From an uncultured candidate division Zixibacteria bacterium (lineage in GTDB: Bacteria > Zixibacteria > MSB-5A5 > SM1-73): DNA of 64,000 nt. The notes under the pieces were generated by a model. It saw nothing but the letters and a program-made list of their open reading frames with translations, was not told where the DNA came from and searched no databases. Position 1 is the stretch's first letter. The number at the start of each line of letters is the position of its first letter. Position numbers and translations under genes: made by a program. Shown in pieces: positions 1-8,484 of this stretch. Location: contig CAIVRH010000015.1 of the NCBI GenBank assembly GCA_903908285.1, forward strand, positions 62,001-126,000. The letters are read 5' to 3'.

Positions 1-780
1 AAATTATCGGACGAAGTCCCGATACCGTTTGCCTGTAATTTAAAGATCGAAGGGATCAAGGGGAGCCAAACCACCAACGACGTCAGGATTTTGGCGGAGT
101 TTACTCCGGCCAAATCAAAGGAAACTTACCGGGATTCGGTTTCTCTCACGGTTCTGGAAACTAAGTTTGTTCTAACCTTTGATGACGGGCCATTGCCGGA
201 TAAGACGGACAAAATAGTGAGGGTGCTTAAGAATTTCTACTGTGACGGCGAACCGGTCAAAGCCGCGTTCTTTGAAATCGGAGCCAAGATCAATAAATTC
301 GGAGAGTTAACCCGATTCGTCGATTTGAATGGACATTTAGTCGGCAATCATACCCAATATCATGAGCGATACGGACACAACGTTTTGCCGGATGTGATGA
401 TCCGAGAGGATATCGATTCATGCGAAGAAGCGATTCGCCAAGCCTTGGGAAAAGAGCCGGTGAAGATCATCCGAAACCGGTCGCTGGCGAATGAAGACAG
501 ATTCGATAGAGCGGCTAAGGAAATGGGTTACAAGATTTGCCGCGGCGAAATGCTGAACGATTGGGAATCCTCATCCAACTTTACCCAGATACAAGAAAGG
601 GCAGTACGAATCCTAGAGAGCTGGAACACAAAAGAGAATCCTAGGCTTCATACTTACCCGGTCATATTGATCTTTCACGATTTCCCGGAAGCCACCTATG
701 ATCATATCGGGGAAGTTATACGCTACCTTCAGGATCAAGGATTCGAATTAGTGAATTTTGATCCGGAACAGATATACTAA
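1..780 (+). CDS. Polysaccharide deacetylase (NodB homology), 5'-truncated by window edge
   Basis: The frame is open from base 1, so the gene begins upstream of the window; the TTG at 91 is only the first internal start-like codon. The NodB fold is visible: TFDDG metal-binding motif (codons near 175-189), an HTQYH second motif (near 350-365), an NDW in the motif-4 region and a closing IFHDF strand/histidine motif (near 670-685). The third motif, usually RxPYG, is RNRSLANE here, so catalysis on N-acetylated glycans is uncertain. Such enzymes act on peptidoglycan or exopolysaccharide outside the cytoplasm; no signal peptide can be checked because the N-terminus is missing. The gene is isolated, with 184 bp of unremarkable sequence behind it. 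Confidence 0.8.
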   Translation, partial: KLSDEVPIPFACNLKIEGIKGSQTTNDVRILAEFTPAKSKETYRDSVSLTVLETKFVLTFDDGPLPDKTDKIVRVLKNFYCDGEPVKAAFFEIGAKINKFGELTRFVDLNGHLVGNHTQYHERYGHNVLPDVMIREDIDSCEEAIRQALGKEPVKIIRNRSLANEDRFDRAAKEMGYKICRGEMLNDWESSSNFTQIQERAVRILESWNTKENPRLHTYPVILIFHDFPEATYDHIGEVIRYLQDQGFELVNFDPEQIY

Positions 781-964
781 GTATCTTTTTCCTATACTCA
801 AATCATTGGCCGAGGCGATCAACCGATCCACATATCTATGCTTTCCCCTATTCGATCTTTTCGCCATAAAACCCTCAATTTTCCCTTGCGTGTTCTTCCA
901 AATAATCGTTCATTAGGTAGAGGTTAGGCAGTTAGCGTTTGAACCCTAAACCACCGAATTTGAT

Positions 965-1495
965 TTGAGCCGCAAAATAGCAATAACCTATCTGTTTTTG
1001 TATCTATCTCTTTTCCTCCTCTCATTTCATTGCGGGAAAAATCCAAAAGAGGAAAGCTTTAAACCGGCGATTGATTTCAAACTTCCCGATTTGACCAATA
1101 AAATGCACAGTATGCTTGAGTTCAAAGGACAAATAGTGGTGATTAACTTCTGGGCCACCTGGTGCCCCCCCTGCGTGGAGGATGTTCCCAAGCTGAATAG
1201 CCTATACAACCGGTATAAGATCAGAGGGGTCCAGATGATCGGGATAGCTATGGATAAAGACAGTCTCAATCTTTTAGACCAATTTGTGAAAATAAACCAT
1301 GTAAGTTACTTAATCCTCAAGGGCAATGAACAAGTATTGGCTAATTTGTCTGCGGGTCCTTTGGGAAAGAATTTCCGGGGTGTACCTACCACTCTTCTTT
1401 TGGATAAAAGAGGACAAATCTACTCAAGATTCGACGGTTCGTTTGATTCGGAACAACTTGAGGAAAGTTTGCAGACTTTGATAAACCAGAAATGA
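965..1495 (+). CDS. TlpA/ResA-like thioredoxin-fold disulfide reductase, membrane-anchored
   Basis: 176 aa. The N-terminal ~22 residues are a hydrophobic signal/anchor ending in SFHC; this is lipobox-like, but the His at -1 is atypical, so lipidation is uncertain. The mature part is an AhpC-TSA/TlpA domain with the WCPPC redox motif near residue 67 and the cis-Pro region GVPTT near residue 140. Proteins of this type reduce disulfides in the periplasm, often for cytochrome c maturation or redox homeostasis. The start is TTG with no clear Shine-Dalgarno; no in-frame ATG would keep the signal peptide. The stop codon TGA lies inside a heptad repeat array (see repeat at 1487). Confidence 0.85.
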   Translation: MSRKIAITYLFLYLSLFLLSFHCGKNPKEESFKPAIDFKLPDLTNKMHSMLEFKGQIVVINFWATWCPPCVEDVPKLNSLYNRYKIRGVQMIGIAMDKDSLNLLDQFVKINHVSYLILKGNEQVLANLSAGPLGKNFRGVPTTLLLDKRGQIYSRFDGSFDSEQLEESLQTLINQK

Positions 1496-1573
1496 GAAAG
1501 GCGAAATGAGAAATGAGAATTGAGTAAAAAAAGATAACCCAATTTTCAGTTCTCGCTTCTCATTTCTCAATAT
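1487..1573. repeat. Degenerate heptad arrays in inverted orientation
   Basis: Period-7 units CAGAAAT, GAGAAAG, GCGAAAT, GAGAAAT, GAGAATT run from 1487; the complementary family (AGTTCTC, GCTTCTC, ATTTCTC) runs 1541-1570. The two arms can pair into a hairpin after the TlpA-like gene. The stop codon TGA (1493-1495) straddles two units. Confidence 0.85.
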
Positions 1574-1605
1574 AAAATTATAAATTAACTCAAGAGGTAG
1601 TTGTT

Positions 1606-2784
1606 ATGAATACTAAGTATCGGTTTCCAACCCTGGTTATCCATGCTGGGGAAGAAAAAGAGTCGCCCTATGGAGCGGTTACCACCCCGATTTTTCAAAC
1701 CTCCACCTTTGCCTTTAAAAACACAGAAGAGGTCAAAGAATTTCAGATGGGAGATGCCTCCAAATATCTTTACACCCGCTATGGAAATCCAACCCTTAAG
1801 GTAGTGGAAGAAAAGATGGCGACGTTGGAGGGTGGAGAGGCTGCTTTGGTGGTCTCCTCCGGCATGGCGGCTGTTTCCACCATCGCTCTGACTTTGGTTT
1901 CGGGCGGTGAGGAGATCATTTCCACCGAGCCGGTTTACGGCGGCACCTATCGCTTATTCAAGGATGCTTTCCCTAGGCTGGGGATCAAAGTCCATTTGGT
2001 CCAAGCGGACAATATCGATCATGCAAAAAGCTTACTCAATGGCAATACCCGGCTTTTATTTTGTGAAACGCCCACTAATCCCAACTTGAAGATTGCGGAT
2101 ATAAGAAAATTCGTGAGCATAGCCAAAGAGCGTAAAATACCGGTGGTGGTGGATAACACCTTTGCCACCCCTTATAATCAGAATCCCCTATCTTTGGGAG
2201 CCGATTTTGTAATCCACAGTGGCACCAAATATCTGGGAGGACACAGCGATCTGGTAGCCGGGGTGATCATCGGTCCGAAGAATCTGATAGTCAAAGCCAG
2301 AGAGACCATGAAGCTGTTCGGCGGGTGCATCGACCCATTTGGGTCTTTTCTCCTTCAACGCGGACTGAAAACCCTGGCCATAAGGGTGGAACGGCATAAT
2401 CAGAATGGCTTGAAAGTGGCGGAATTTCTCTCCGGTCACAGCCAAGTCAACCGGGTGTTTTATCCCGGACTTTCAACTCACCCTCAACATACCCTGGCGG
2501 AAAGCCAGATGAGAGGTTTCGGAGGAATGGTGTGCTTCGAAGTGAAGGGGGGGTTAGAATCTGCCACCAAGGTGATCGACAGTCTTAAAATCTTCATCAA
2601 CGCTACCAGCCTGGGTGGTGTGGAATCCCTAGCCAGTCTGCCGGTTTTAACCTCGCATTTTGGTTTTGAAGAGACGGATTTGGAAAGGGCAGACGTCACC
2701 CCGGGGATGATCCGGTTATCCTGCGGAATCGAAGACGGAGATGACTTGGTGGAAGACTTGAAGCAAGGACTTGACAGGTTATAG
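1606..2784 (+). CDS. Cys/Met metabolism PLP-dependent lyase (methionine gamma-lyase / cystathionine gamma-type)
   Basis: 392 aa, the full length for the family. It is a fold-type I PLP enzyme of the trans-sulfuration group. The PLP lysine is in SGTKYLGGHSD (about K208), the phosphate-cradle stretch SSGMAAVST lies near residue 84, and the YTRYGNPT active-site segment near residue 56. The group includes methionine gamma-lyase, cystathionine gamma-lyase/synthase and O-acetylhomoserine sulfhydrylase; residues seen here do not separate them with certainty, though length and motifs fit methionine gamma-lyase or cystathionine gamma-lyase best. The ATG is preceded by AAGAGG. The last codons and the stop (AGG TTA TAG) are already part of a heptad array. 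Confidence 0.85.
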   Translation: MNTKYRFPTLVIHAGEEKESPYGAVTTPIFQTSTFAFKNTEEVKEFQMGDASKYLYTRYGNPTLKVVEEKMATLEGGEAALVVSSGMAAVSTIALTLVSGGEEIISTEPVYGGTYRLFKDAFPRLGIKVHLVQADNIDHAKSLLNGNTRLLFCETPTNPNLKIADIRKFVSIAKERKIPVVVDNTFATPYNQNPLSLGADFVIHSGTKYLGGHSDLVAGVIIGPKNLIVKARETMKLFGGCIDPFGSFLLQRGLKTLAIRVERHNQNGLKVAEFLSGHSQVNRVFYPGLSTHPQHTLAESQMRGFGGMVCFEVKGGLESATKVIDSLKIFINATSLGGVESLASLPVLTSHFGFEETDLERADVTPGMIRLSCGIEDGDDLVEDLKQGLDRL

Positions 2785-2827
2785 GTATCAGGTTATAGGT
2801 GACAGGTGTAAGGTTATAGGTGAAAGG
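2776..2827. repeat. Heptad array AGGTTAT/AGGTxxx (7 units)
   Basis: Seven contiguous 7-nt units all start AGGT, three of them exactly AGGTTAT. The array supplies the stop codon of the PLP lyase (TAG, 2782-2784) and runs straight into the Shine-Dalgarno (AGGAAGG) of the next gene. It fills the whole intergenic space. Confidence 0.95.
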
Positions 2828-2833
2828 AAGGAT

Positions 2834-3958
2834 ATGCCGAGTAAAGTTTATTTCATAAATGCACGGGTAGAAAAATTTGACTACCAATATAGCGTAGAAG
2901 GAAGATTGGAAAGAATTCTGGAGAAGCTCAATCTGAGGAAATATTTTGCAGAGAATGAGCTGGTCCCGATAAAAATGCACCTGGGCAATCCCGGAGCACA
3001 CCATACCATTCGCCCGAATTTCGTCCGGGTGGTTGTGGATCATTTGAAAAAGATCAAAGCCAAACCTTTTGTGACCGATTCGGTCCGGATCAAGGGTTAC
3101 GAATACTTAGAGACCGCCAACCGGATGGGGTACAATCCTATGAGCTTAGACGCACCGGTTATAATCGCGGACGGTATTTTCGGGTCGGATTCAGTCAAGG
3201 TGAAAGCAGGTGATTTGCTAAAAGAGCTTTTCATCCCCTCTGCAATTTATGACGCCTCATGCATGATGGTTCTCTCCCACGTGAAGGGTCATATAGATTC
3301 AAGTTATGGAGGAGCAATCAAGAATCTGGCCATGGGATGTGTGAGCGCCGTACCCCGGGGATGCAAATGGAGCGAAGGGGGAAGAGGGAAGATGCATTTC
3401 CAGATGGGTGAGTTGATGGCTTGGAATAATGACCTATGTACTTTCTGTGCTATCTGTGCGCATAATTGTCCGATGGATGCCATCACCGTCGAAGGGAAAT
3501 CCTTTGTGGTGGATGACGATAAATGCTGGAGGTGCGGAAGATGCGTGCGAGTTTGCCCGGAAGGGGCATTATTCGTGCCTCTCTCCATGGAGAATTTTTC
3601 CATCGCCTTAGCAGAATCCACCCAGGCAGTTCTTTCAACATTCAAACCCGGAAAAGTCTTTTATATTAACTTTCTTTTCGACATGCAGCCGGAATGCGAC
3701 TGCATGTCTATGTCCGACACGCCGGTGGTGCAGGATCAGGGAATTCTCTTGAGCGATGACATCGTGGCGATAGATAAGGCTTCTCTCGATTTGATTACCC
3801 AAGCTAAGCCATTGCCCCAATCCAAAGCCGAGTCTCTGGTGATAAAAGAGGGTTTGGATGTTTTCAGCCTGCTGCACGGGAAAGATTCAAAAACCCAGAT
3901 CGAGACCGCGGAAAAATTCGGTTTGGGGACAAGCGATTATGAATTAGTCAATGTGTAG
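2834..3958 (+). CDS. DUF362 domain protein with two [4Fe-4S] ferredoxin motifs
   Basis: 374 aa from the ATG at 2834, chosen because AAGGAAGG sits just upstream; the frame remains open upstream only through the repeat array. The N-terminal ~195 residues are a DUF362 domain, followed by a bacterial dicluster ferredoxin segment: CTFCAICAHNCP near residue 202 and CWRCGRCVRVCP near residue 235, each with the CxxCxxCxxxCP pattern for a 4Fe-4S cluster. A C-terminal DUF362-like part follows with further cysteines (ECDCMS). The family is widespread in anaerobes with unknown substrate; an iron-sulfur electron-transfer role is inferred. The stop codon TAG is the first part of a perfect palindrome. Confidence 0.88.
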   Translation: MPSKVYFINARVEKFDYQYSVEGRLERILEKLNLRKYFAENELVPIKMHLGNPGAHHTIRPNFVRVVVDHLKKIKAKPFVTDSVRIKGYEYLETANRMGYNPMSLDAPVIIADGIFGSDSVKVKAGDLLKELFIPSAIYDASCMMVLSHVKGHIDSSYGGAIKNLAMGCVSAVPRGCKWSEGGRGKMHFQMGELMAWNNDLCTFCAICAHNCPMDAITVEGKSFVVDDDKCWRCGRCVRVCPEGALFVPLSMENFSIALAESTQAVLSTFKPGKVFYINFLFDMQPECDCMSMSDTPVVQDQGILLSDDIVAIDKASLDLITQAKPLPQSKAESLVIKEGLDVFSLLHGKDSKTQIETAEKFGLGTSDYELVNV

Positions 3959-3982
3959 GGGCAACTCATGAGTTGCCCCTAC
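3955..3982. repeat. Perfect 28-bp GTAGGGGC...GCCCCTAC palindrome on a stop codon
   Basis: Twelve-base arms around CATG, perfectly complementary. The TAG at 3956-3958 is the stop of the DUF362 gene. It could act as a transcript-end hairpin, though no T-run follows. It belongs to a palindrome family seen many times in this window. Confidence 0.9.
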
Positions 3983-4046
3983 AACGATCTCTCCTCCACC
4001 ATAAGCGGGATTTCCGGAAGAGATATGGGGCAGCCTGAATACCTTT

Positions 4047-4901
4047 ATGTTAACTCTATCCCGTAAAGCCGAAATCTATCTTCTTTTCATGACTTTGATC
4101 TGGGGAGTAACCTTTCCCTTAGTCAAAACCTCATTAAATTATGCCTCTCCATTTGTATTCTTAACCCTCCGGTTTTCCTTGGGCGCGCTGATAGTGGGAC
4201 TTTTTTTTTACAAAAGAATCTCCTTTAAAGACAAGGAAGTCATCAAAGCCGGAATATTAATCGGGGTCTTCCTTTTTCTGGGATATGCTTTCCAAACAAT
4301 GGGGCTTAAAGTTACCGCTGCCTCCAAATCGGCTTTCATCACCGGGCTATTCGTGATCATGGTGCCACTGTTGTCTTATCTGATCCTGAAGGAGAAACCA
4401 AGGATATTCTCTTTTTTAGGCCTGGTTCTGGCGGTATGCGGACTTTATCTGATGACCCGCCCCAAGGGTTCGGAGTTAAACTTAGGCGATCTGCTAACTT
4501 TTTTTTGTGCAATCGCATTCTCCATACAGGTGATCTTGGTACAGATTTATACCAAGAAGTTCGATTTTATTTCAATCACCTTTATTCAAATACTGATAAC
4601 TACTTTTTTATGCGTTCCTTCCATGTTCATATTTGACCGGATCAAGCTGGTCTATCATCCCAGTCTGCTTTTAGGCATTCTGGTTTGCGCCATACTAGCT
4701 ACCGCTTTGGCTATTTTCATTCAGAACCGGATGCAGAAAGATACCACTGCGGTCAAAGCTTCGTTGATCTATGCCATGGAACCGGTCTTCGCCGCATTCT
4801 TTTCCTTTCTCCTTTTAGGTGAAATTTTGGGCTGGATGGGAATCTTGGGCGGGGGACTGATCCTCGGCGGCATGCTGTCATCCGAGTTAGGTCGGCGATA
4901 A
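4047..4901 (+). CDS. EamA/DMT-family permease
   Basis: 284 aa with about ten hydrophobic segments and the two-fold EamA repeat. The first repeat begins LIWGVTFPLVK near residue 18; the second holds a conserved AMEPVFAAFFSFLLLGE near residue 245. Drug/metabolite transporter family members move metabolites or drugs across the inner membrane, and the substrate cannot be read from sequence. The ATG is weakly preceded by a Shine-Dalgarno. It stands alone, convergent with the MFS gene. Confidence 0.88.
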   Translation: MLTLSRKAEIYLLFMTLIWGVTFPLVKTSLNYASPFVFLTLRFSLGALIVGLFFYKRISFKDKEVIKAGILIGVFLFLGYAFQTMGLKVTAASKSAFITGLFVIMVPLLSYLILKEKPRIFSFLGLVLAVCGLYLMTRPKGSELNLGDLLTFFCAIAFSIQVILVQIYTKKFDFISITFIQILITTFLCVPSMFIFDRIKLVYHPSLLLGILVCAILATALAIFIQNRMQKDTTAVKASLIYAMEPVFAAFFSFLLLGEILGWMGILGGGLILGGMLSSELGRR

Positions 4902-5020
4902 ATCTTCTTTTCACCGCTTTGTTAGTGGGCGGGATATTAAACCTGCTCCTATGATAGAGGATAAGGTCAAGTTCCCCCGATATATTTATTGGTTTTGCAG
5001 CCAGAGGTTAAAAAAGGAAT

Positions 5021-6298
5021 TCAGCTTTTGGTCTTCAACCGGGAAAGACTTAAAGAAGAATATATTCCCAGGGAGGCGGTCAGTAATACCAGGGAGTATA
5101 AAACAGTAAAAGAAGACAGTTGCAGAATCACCCCTCCGATAACCGACAGAAACACGGTTGGTCCCACCAAAGTATGCAGGAATCCGATATAGAGCGGACG
5201 ATCTTCCTCCGTCGCGAGTCCCAAAAGGTAGTTAGTGGCTCCCAGACCCAAACCTGAATTGGTGCAGCCCAAAAAGAAGAAGATAAAATAAAAAAGTACC
5301 ATCGGTAGAGGGGTCAAAATATTTGCGAGCAGAATTATGGGAGGAACAGCCGAACAAAAGGAGCTTAATAGGATGACTAACCGGTTGCTCACATTATTAC
5401 TCAAGTATCCCCACAGGAGATTGGACAAAACATAACCGCTCATCTCACAGGTTAAGAATACCCCCACCGTTCCGGGGGAGATGCCCAACACCTTTCGGGC
5501 GAAAATCACATAAAACGGATATCCCAGCACAAACGAGCCGACAAATACACGAACCCAGAACAATTTCCGGAATCTTCTGTTCTCTTTGAATATCGTCACC
5601 CCCTTACGGAAATTCTCCTTCCAGTGTCTTTTCTCTTTGGACAAGACCGGTTCCGGTTCCTTGACATAGCTGAAAGAAAAAAGGGCAAAGAGAATGAGCA
5701 CCGAGGCGATGGTGAAGATAATACCACTATTGACCGGGAAATCATGGGTATCCAGAATCTTCTTCACGATCAACCCGCCCAAAGCCGCCAAGCTTCCACC
5801 GAAAAACATCCTCATCCCGAAAAAGCTTCCCCTTTTGTTGGCAGGAATGGTTTTGGCTACCACGTCGGTAAAAGCCACACCGGACAAACCTCCGCCCAGT
5901 GAGTAGATGGAATAAAAAACAAAGAAGAACAGAAGCAGCCAGCCGGGATTTTTAGCACCAAATACGAATACCGATAAGGTCAACAGGCAAAAAGCCAAAG
6001 CCCGCAAATAAGCAACCTTGGTATAAAGCGGCAGATGCTTATGATGATGAGAAGTCACCATTGCTACCGGTAGCTGGGGAATAAACCATCCGAATGACTC
6101 CAGGGTCGAGGCTAATCCGATCAGAATGCCGGATGAAGAGAGCTTGCTTATAAACCAGGGGAGTACCGTTGAGCCGGAGGTGAAGGCCCAGGCAAAATTG
6201 AACAAAATCCCGTTGATCACCCCCAAAAAGAAATTCCTCCTATAATGTCTTTGGGCAAATTCGGTTATACCCGAATATCCTTCAATCATGGCAAACAA
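5021..6298 (-). CDS. Major facilitator superfamily transporter
   Basis: 425 aa, about twelve predicted membrane segments. The central cytoplasmic loop after TM6 is charged (KEPEPVLSKEKRHWKENFRKG). The loop between TM4 and TM5 carries PANKRGSFFGMRMF, a variant of the MFS RxGRR-type motif. Substrate unknown. The TTG start at 6298 has an AAGGAA Shine-Dalgarno seven bases upstream; an ATG three codons downstream (6289) is the alternative. Confidence 0.85.
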   Translation of the reverse strand: MFAMIEGYSGITEFAQRHYRRNFFLGVINGILFNFAWAFTSGSTVLPWFISKLSSSGILIGLASTLESFGWFIPQLPVAMVTSHHHKHLPLYTKVAYLRALAFCLLTLSVFVFGAKNPGWLLLFFFVFYSIYSLGGGLSGVAFTDVVAKTIPANKRGSFFGMRMFFGGSLAALGGLIVKKILDTHDFPVNSGIIFTIASVLILFALFSFSYVKEPEPVLSKEKRHWKENFRKGVTIFKENRRFRKLFWVRVFVGSFVLGYPFYVIFARKVLGISPGTVGVFLTCEMSGYVLSNLLWGYLSNNVSNRLVILLSSFCSAVPPIILLANILTPLPMVLFYFIFFFLGCTNSGLGLGATNYLLGLATEEDRPLYIGFLHTLVGPTVFLSVIGGVILQLSSFTVLYSLVLLTASLGIYSSLSLSRLKTKS

Positions 6299-6539
6299 GG
6301 TAACATTCCTTCAGGAATTGTCAAGGAATCACTGGTTTGGCAGGGCAGCCACGGGTGTGAAACCGCTCGATACAAAGTGCCACTACTTTCAGTCCGATTC
6401 TCCTCGCACCCTATTCTCCCTCCAGAGGAGGAGTCTTCAGACTTCTTGGTCGTGTAAAAAGCGTTGACACTCCACCACTTTTTGTTTCCTTAAGCTAAAG
6501 TGAAGCGGGAAAACGTCGAAAAATAAAAGGAGTGAACGA

Positions 6540-7358
6540 ATGAATCCAAACGGAAACATGAAAGTCGGATTCTTTCAGTTTTCTCCCGTTCCGGGGAGAA
6601 AAGAGGAAAATGTTGAAAGGATCACAAGCTCATTAAGGGGGGCTTTAGCTGACCTCTTGGTTCTGCCGGAGCTTTTTAGCACCGGTTATCTCTTTGAAAA
6701 CAAGGAGGAACTCAAGAGGTCAGCTGAAATTATTCCGGATGGCCCCACCTTCTTGAAACTGGCGGATTTAGCGGCAGAAGAAAAGTTCAACTTAGTCTAT
6801 GGAATAGCCGAGAGAGAAGGGGATGAGGTTTTTAACTCATCGGTATTGGTCACCCCGGCAGGAGATTTTTGGGTATACCGAAAGTTACATCTGTTTAATC
6901 GGGAGAAATTATGGTTTTCCCCCGGCAATAAGGAACTGGAGGTTATCGACATAGGCAAAGCCAAAGTGGGAATGATGGTCTGCTTCGATTGGATATTCCC
7001 CGAAGTGGCACGCATATTGGCTCTTAAGGGAGCCCAGATCATCTGCCATCCGGCTAACTTGATACTCACATACTGCCAGCACGCCATGATTACCCGGTGC
7101 GTGGAGAACCGGGTATTTGCCATAACTGCTAACCGGACCGGAACCGAAGAGAGGAAAGAGACCAAGGTGGCTTTTACCGGAAGAAGCCAGGTGGTGACCC
7201 CCCAGGGGGATGTTCTGATACAGGCAGACGGGGTGGAAGATACCTTGAGGATCACCGATATCGACCCGAATTTGGCTCTGGATAAGAACTTTACGTCCCG
7301 CAATCATCTCTTTGATGACCGAAGAACGGAATTTTACCGGAAGGGGAATCTATGTTAG
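6540..7358 (+). CDS. Carbon-nitrogen hydrolase (nitrilase superfamily amidase)
   Basis: 272 aa, one complete CN-hydrolase domain. The catalytic Glu-Lys-Cys triad is visible: E44 in VLPELFSTGY, K near residue 114 in YRKLHLF, and C148 in MVCFDWIFPE. It probably hydrolyses an omega-amide or a similar C-N bond in the cytoplasm; the precise substrate is unknown. The ATG has a good AAAGGAG Shine-Dalgarno. Its last seven bases overlap the start of the response-regulator gene, so the two are probably translationally coupled. Confidence 0.9.
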   Translation: MNPNGNMKVGFFQFSPVPGRKEENVERITSSLRGALADLLVLPELFSTGYLFENKEELKRSAEIIPDGPTFLKLADLAAEEKFNLVYGIAEREGDEVFNSSVLVTPAGDFWVYRKLHLFNREKLWFSPGNKELEVIDIGKAKVGMMVCFDWIFPEVARILALKGAQIICHPANLILTYCQHAMITRCVENRVFAITANRTGTEERKETKVAFTGRSQVVTPQGDVLIQADGVEDTLRITDIDPNLALDKNFTSRNHLFDDRRTEFYRKGNLC

Positions 7359-7834
7359 ATTCGAATTCTGAAAAAGATCACCCGGTGGATGTTTCCGGGG
7401 TAATCAAAACCAAGGAATTCAAAACGATGGGTCATTTCGGGAAGGTTAAACCGGCTAAGATATTGGTAATCGACGACGAGCCGGAGATCACCGATATAAT
7501 CGAAACCTTTCTGGAAAATGCCGGATATGACGTAAAGTCGGAGAATTCCAGCACCATCGGAATAGAAAGAGCCAAAAACTATCTTCCGGATTTGGTCCTT
7601 TTAGACATCATGATGCCCTTCATGGACGGGTATGAGATCTGCAAGGAGCTGAAAAGGAGTGAAAAAACCAAGCATATTCCGGTGGTGTTTCTAACCGGAA
7701 AAGACGCCCAAAGCGACGAAGGAAGAAGCTTTGATGTGGGCGGGGTTCTCTTTATCAAAAAGCCTTTCAGCTGTGAGCGCTTGATGGAGATCGTAAAAGT
7801 TGTTTTACTGACTGCGGAAAAAGCCAACAAGTAA
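7352..7834 (+). CDS. CheY-like response regulator receiver, single domain
   Basis: 160 aa: a poorly conserved 36-residue N-terminal extension, then one receiver domain. Acidic pair DDE near residue 46, phospho-acceptor D85 in LLDIMMP, switch Thr in FLTGKD, and conserved Lys in IKKPF near residue 138. There is no output domain and no histidine kinase gene nearby, so it probably works through protein contacts with a kinase encoded elsewhere. It overlaps the amidase gene by 7 bp. A structured RNA region with a terminator-like hairpin follows. Confidence 0.9.
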   Translation: MLDSNSEKDHPVDVSGVIKTKEFKTMGHFGKVKPAKILVIDDEPEITDIIETFLENAGYDVKSENSSTIGIERAKNYLPDLVLLDIMMPFMDGYEICKELKRSEKTKHIPVVFLTGKDAQSDEGRSFDVGGVLFIKKPFSCERLMEIVKVVLLTAEKANK

Positions 7835-7905
7835 TAATAATGATAGGGGATTTCAGATACAGGTCTATGTGAACTCAAAAGTACATTAAGGGGGGTAGCC
7901 CTGCA

Positions 7906-7998
7906 TCATACGGTGCGGGGTAAACCATATACCGAAGGGTACCTGGTAAGCCGGCACTTGATCTGAAAAGAAAAGTTCAGATTAGATGCTGGCTTTTT
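7906..7998 (+). ncRNA. Structured RNA candidate ending in a terminator hairpin
   Basis: Three consecutive stems can be drawn: CCCTGCA/TGCGGGG with an 8-nt loop; TACC/GGTA capped by GAAG; then a composite hairpin GCCGGCA/TGCTGGC containing ATCTGAA/TTCAGAT, followed by TTTTTATT. This is more elaborate than a simple terminator and includes GGTAAACC and GGTAAGCC segments in single-stranded positions. I do not recognise the class. It lies downstream of the response-regulator gene and upstream of a separate promoter, so it may be a 3' UTR element, a small RNA or a terminated leader. Confidence 0.45.
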
Positions 7999-8021
7999 AT
8001 TAGGATAGTAGTATTTTCTGC

Positions 8022-8049
8022 TTGACAAGCAGTTGAATATACATATATT
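8022..8049 (+). promoter_or_regulatory. Sigma70-type promoter
   Basis: TTGACA (8022-8027), 16-bp spacer, TATATT (8044-8049). It lies just after the structured RNA and about 130 bp upstream of the small secreted protein gene, which it probably serves together with the sigma54 activator gene. Confidence 0.6.
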
Positions 8050-8181
8050 TATGGGTGAGAAGACTTAGGTATTTCAAAATACGGGATAATAATTGTGGGG
8101 ATTTTATAAATGGCTGCTTAGAACCACATCTTTATGCTTTACTGTTAACTTTTTGACGCCCCCAAAGGAGGCGAAGTTAAA

Positions 8182-8484
8182 ATGAAAAAGAAAATAATGT
8201 TTATGGTTGTTTGCGCTATTTTACTTCTAATTTTTACAGAGTTCAGTTTTGCGGGGTTTGATCCGAAATATGCGCAGATTCTGGAACACCCGGAACAAGA
8301 ATATCTCAGTCCACCACAGGGTGATCACTTTGGAGATGCTGCTTGGGTGGTTGTTCCGAACTGGAATAGCTTTTTCTTGTTAATCGACATCAAAGTAGTC
8401 TCCTCCAAGGAGAAACCGAACCCACAAAGATTGATAATACAGGAACTAAAAAACAGAAGTAATAAGATTGAGAAAACAAGATGA
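8182..8484 (+). CDS. Small exported protein of unknown function, coupled to the TPR-sigma54 regulator
   Basis: 100 aa. A clear signal peptide (MKKK, hydrophobic core, FSFA cleavage site near residue 24) leaves about 76 mature residues, beginning GFDPKYAQILEHPEQEYL and ending in a basic tail. I recognise no family. A strong AAAGGAGG Shine-Dalgarno precedes the ATG and can pair with the preceding CGCC. Its stop overlaps the ATG of the next gene (ATGA, 8481-8484), which has no good Shine-Dalgarno of its own, so the two products are probably made together. Position suggests a link to the regulator's signal, but that is inference. Confidence 0.7.
   Translation: MKKKIMFMVVCAILLLIFTEFSFAGFDPKYAQILEHPEQEYLSPPQGDHFGDAAWVVVPNWNSFFLLIDIKVVSSKEKPNPQRLIIQELKNRSNKIEKTR

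Noticed and set aside
4989-5192. Plus-strand ORF of 67 codons over the end of the MFS gene
   Set aside because: It lies antisense to a well-supported transporter, has no ribosome site and no recognisable protein features.
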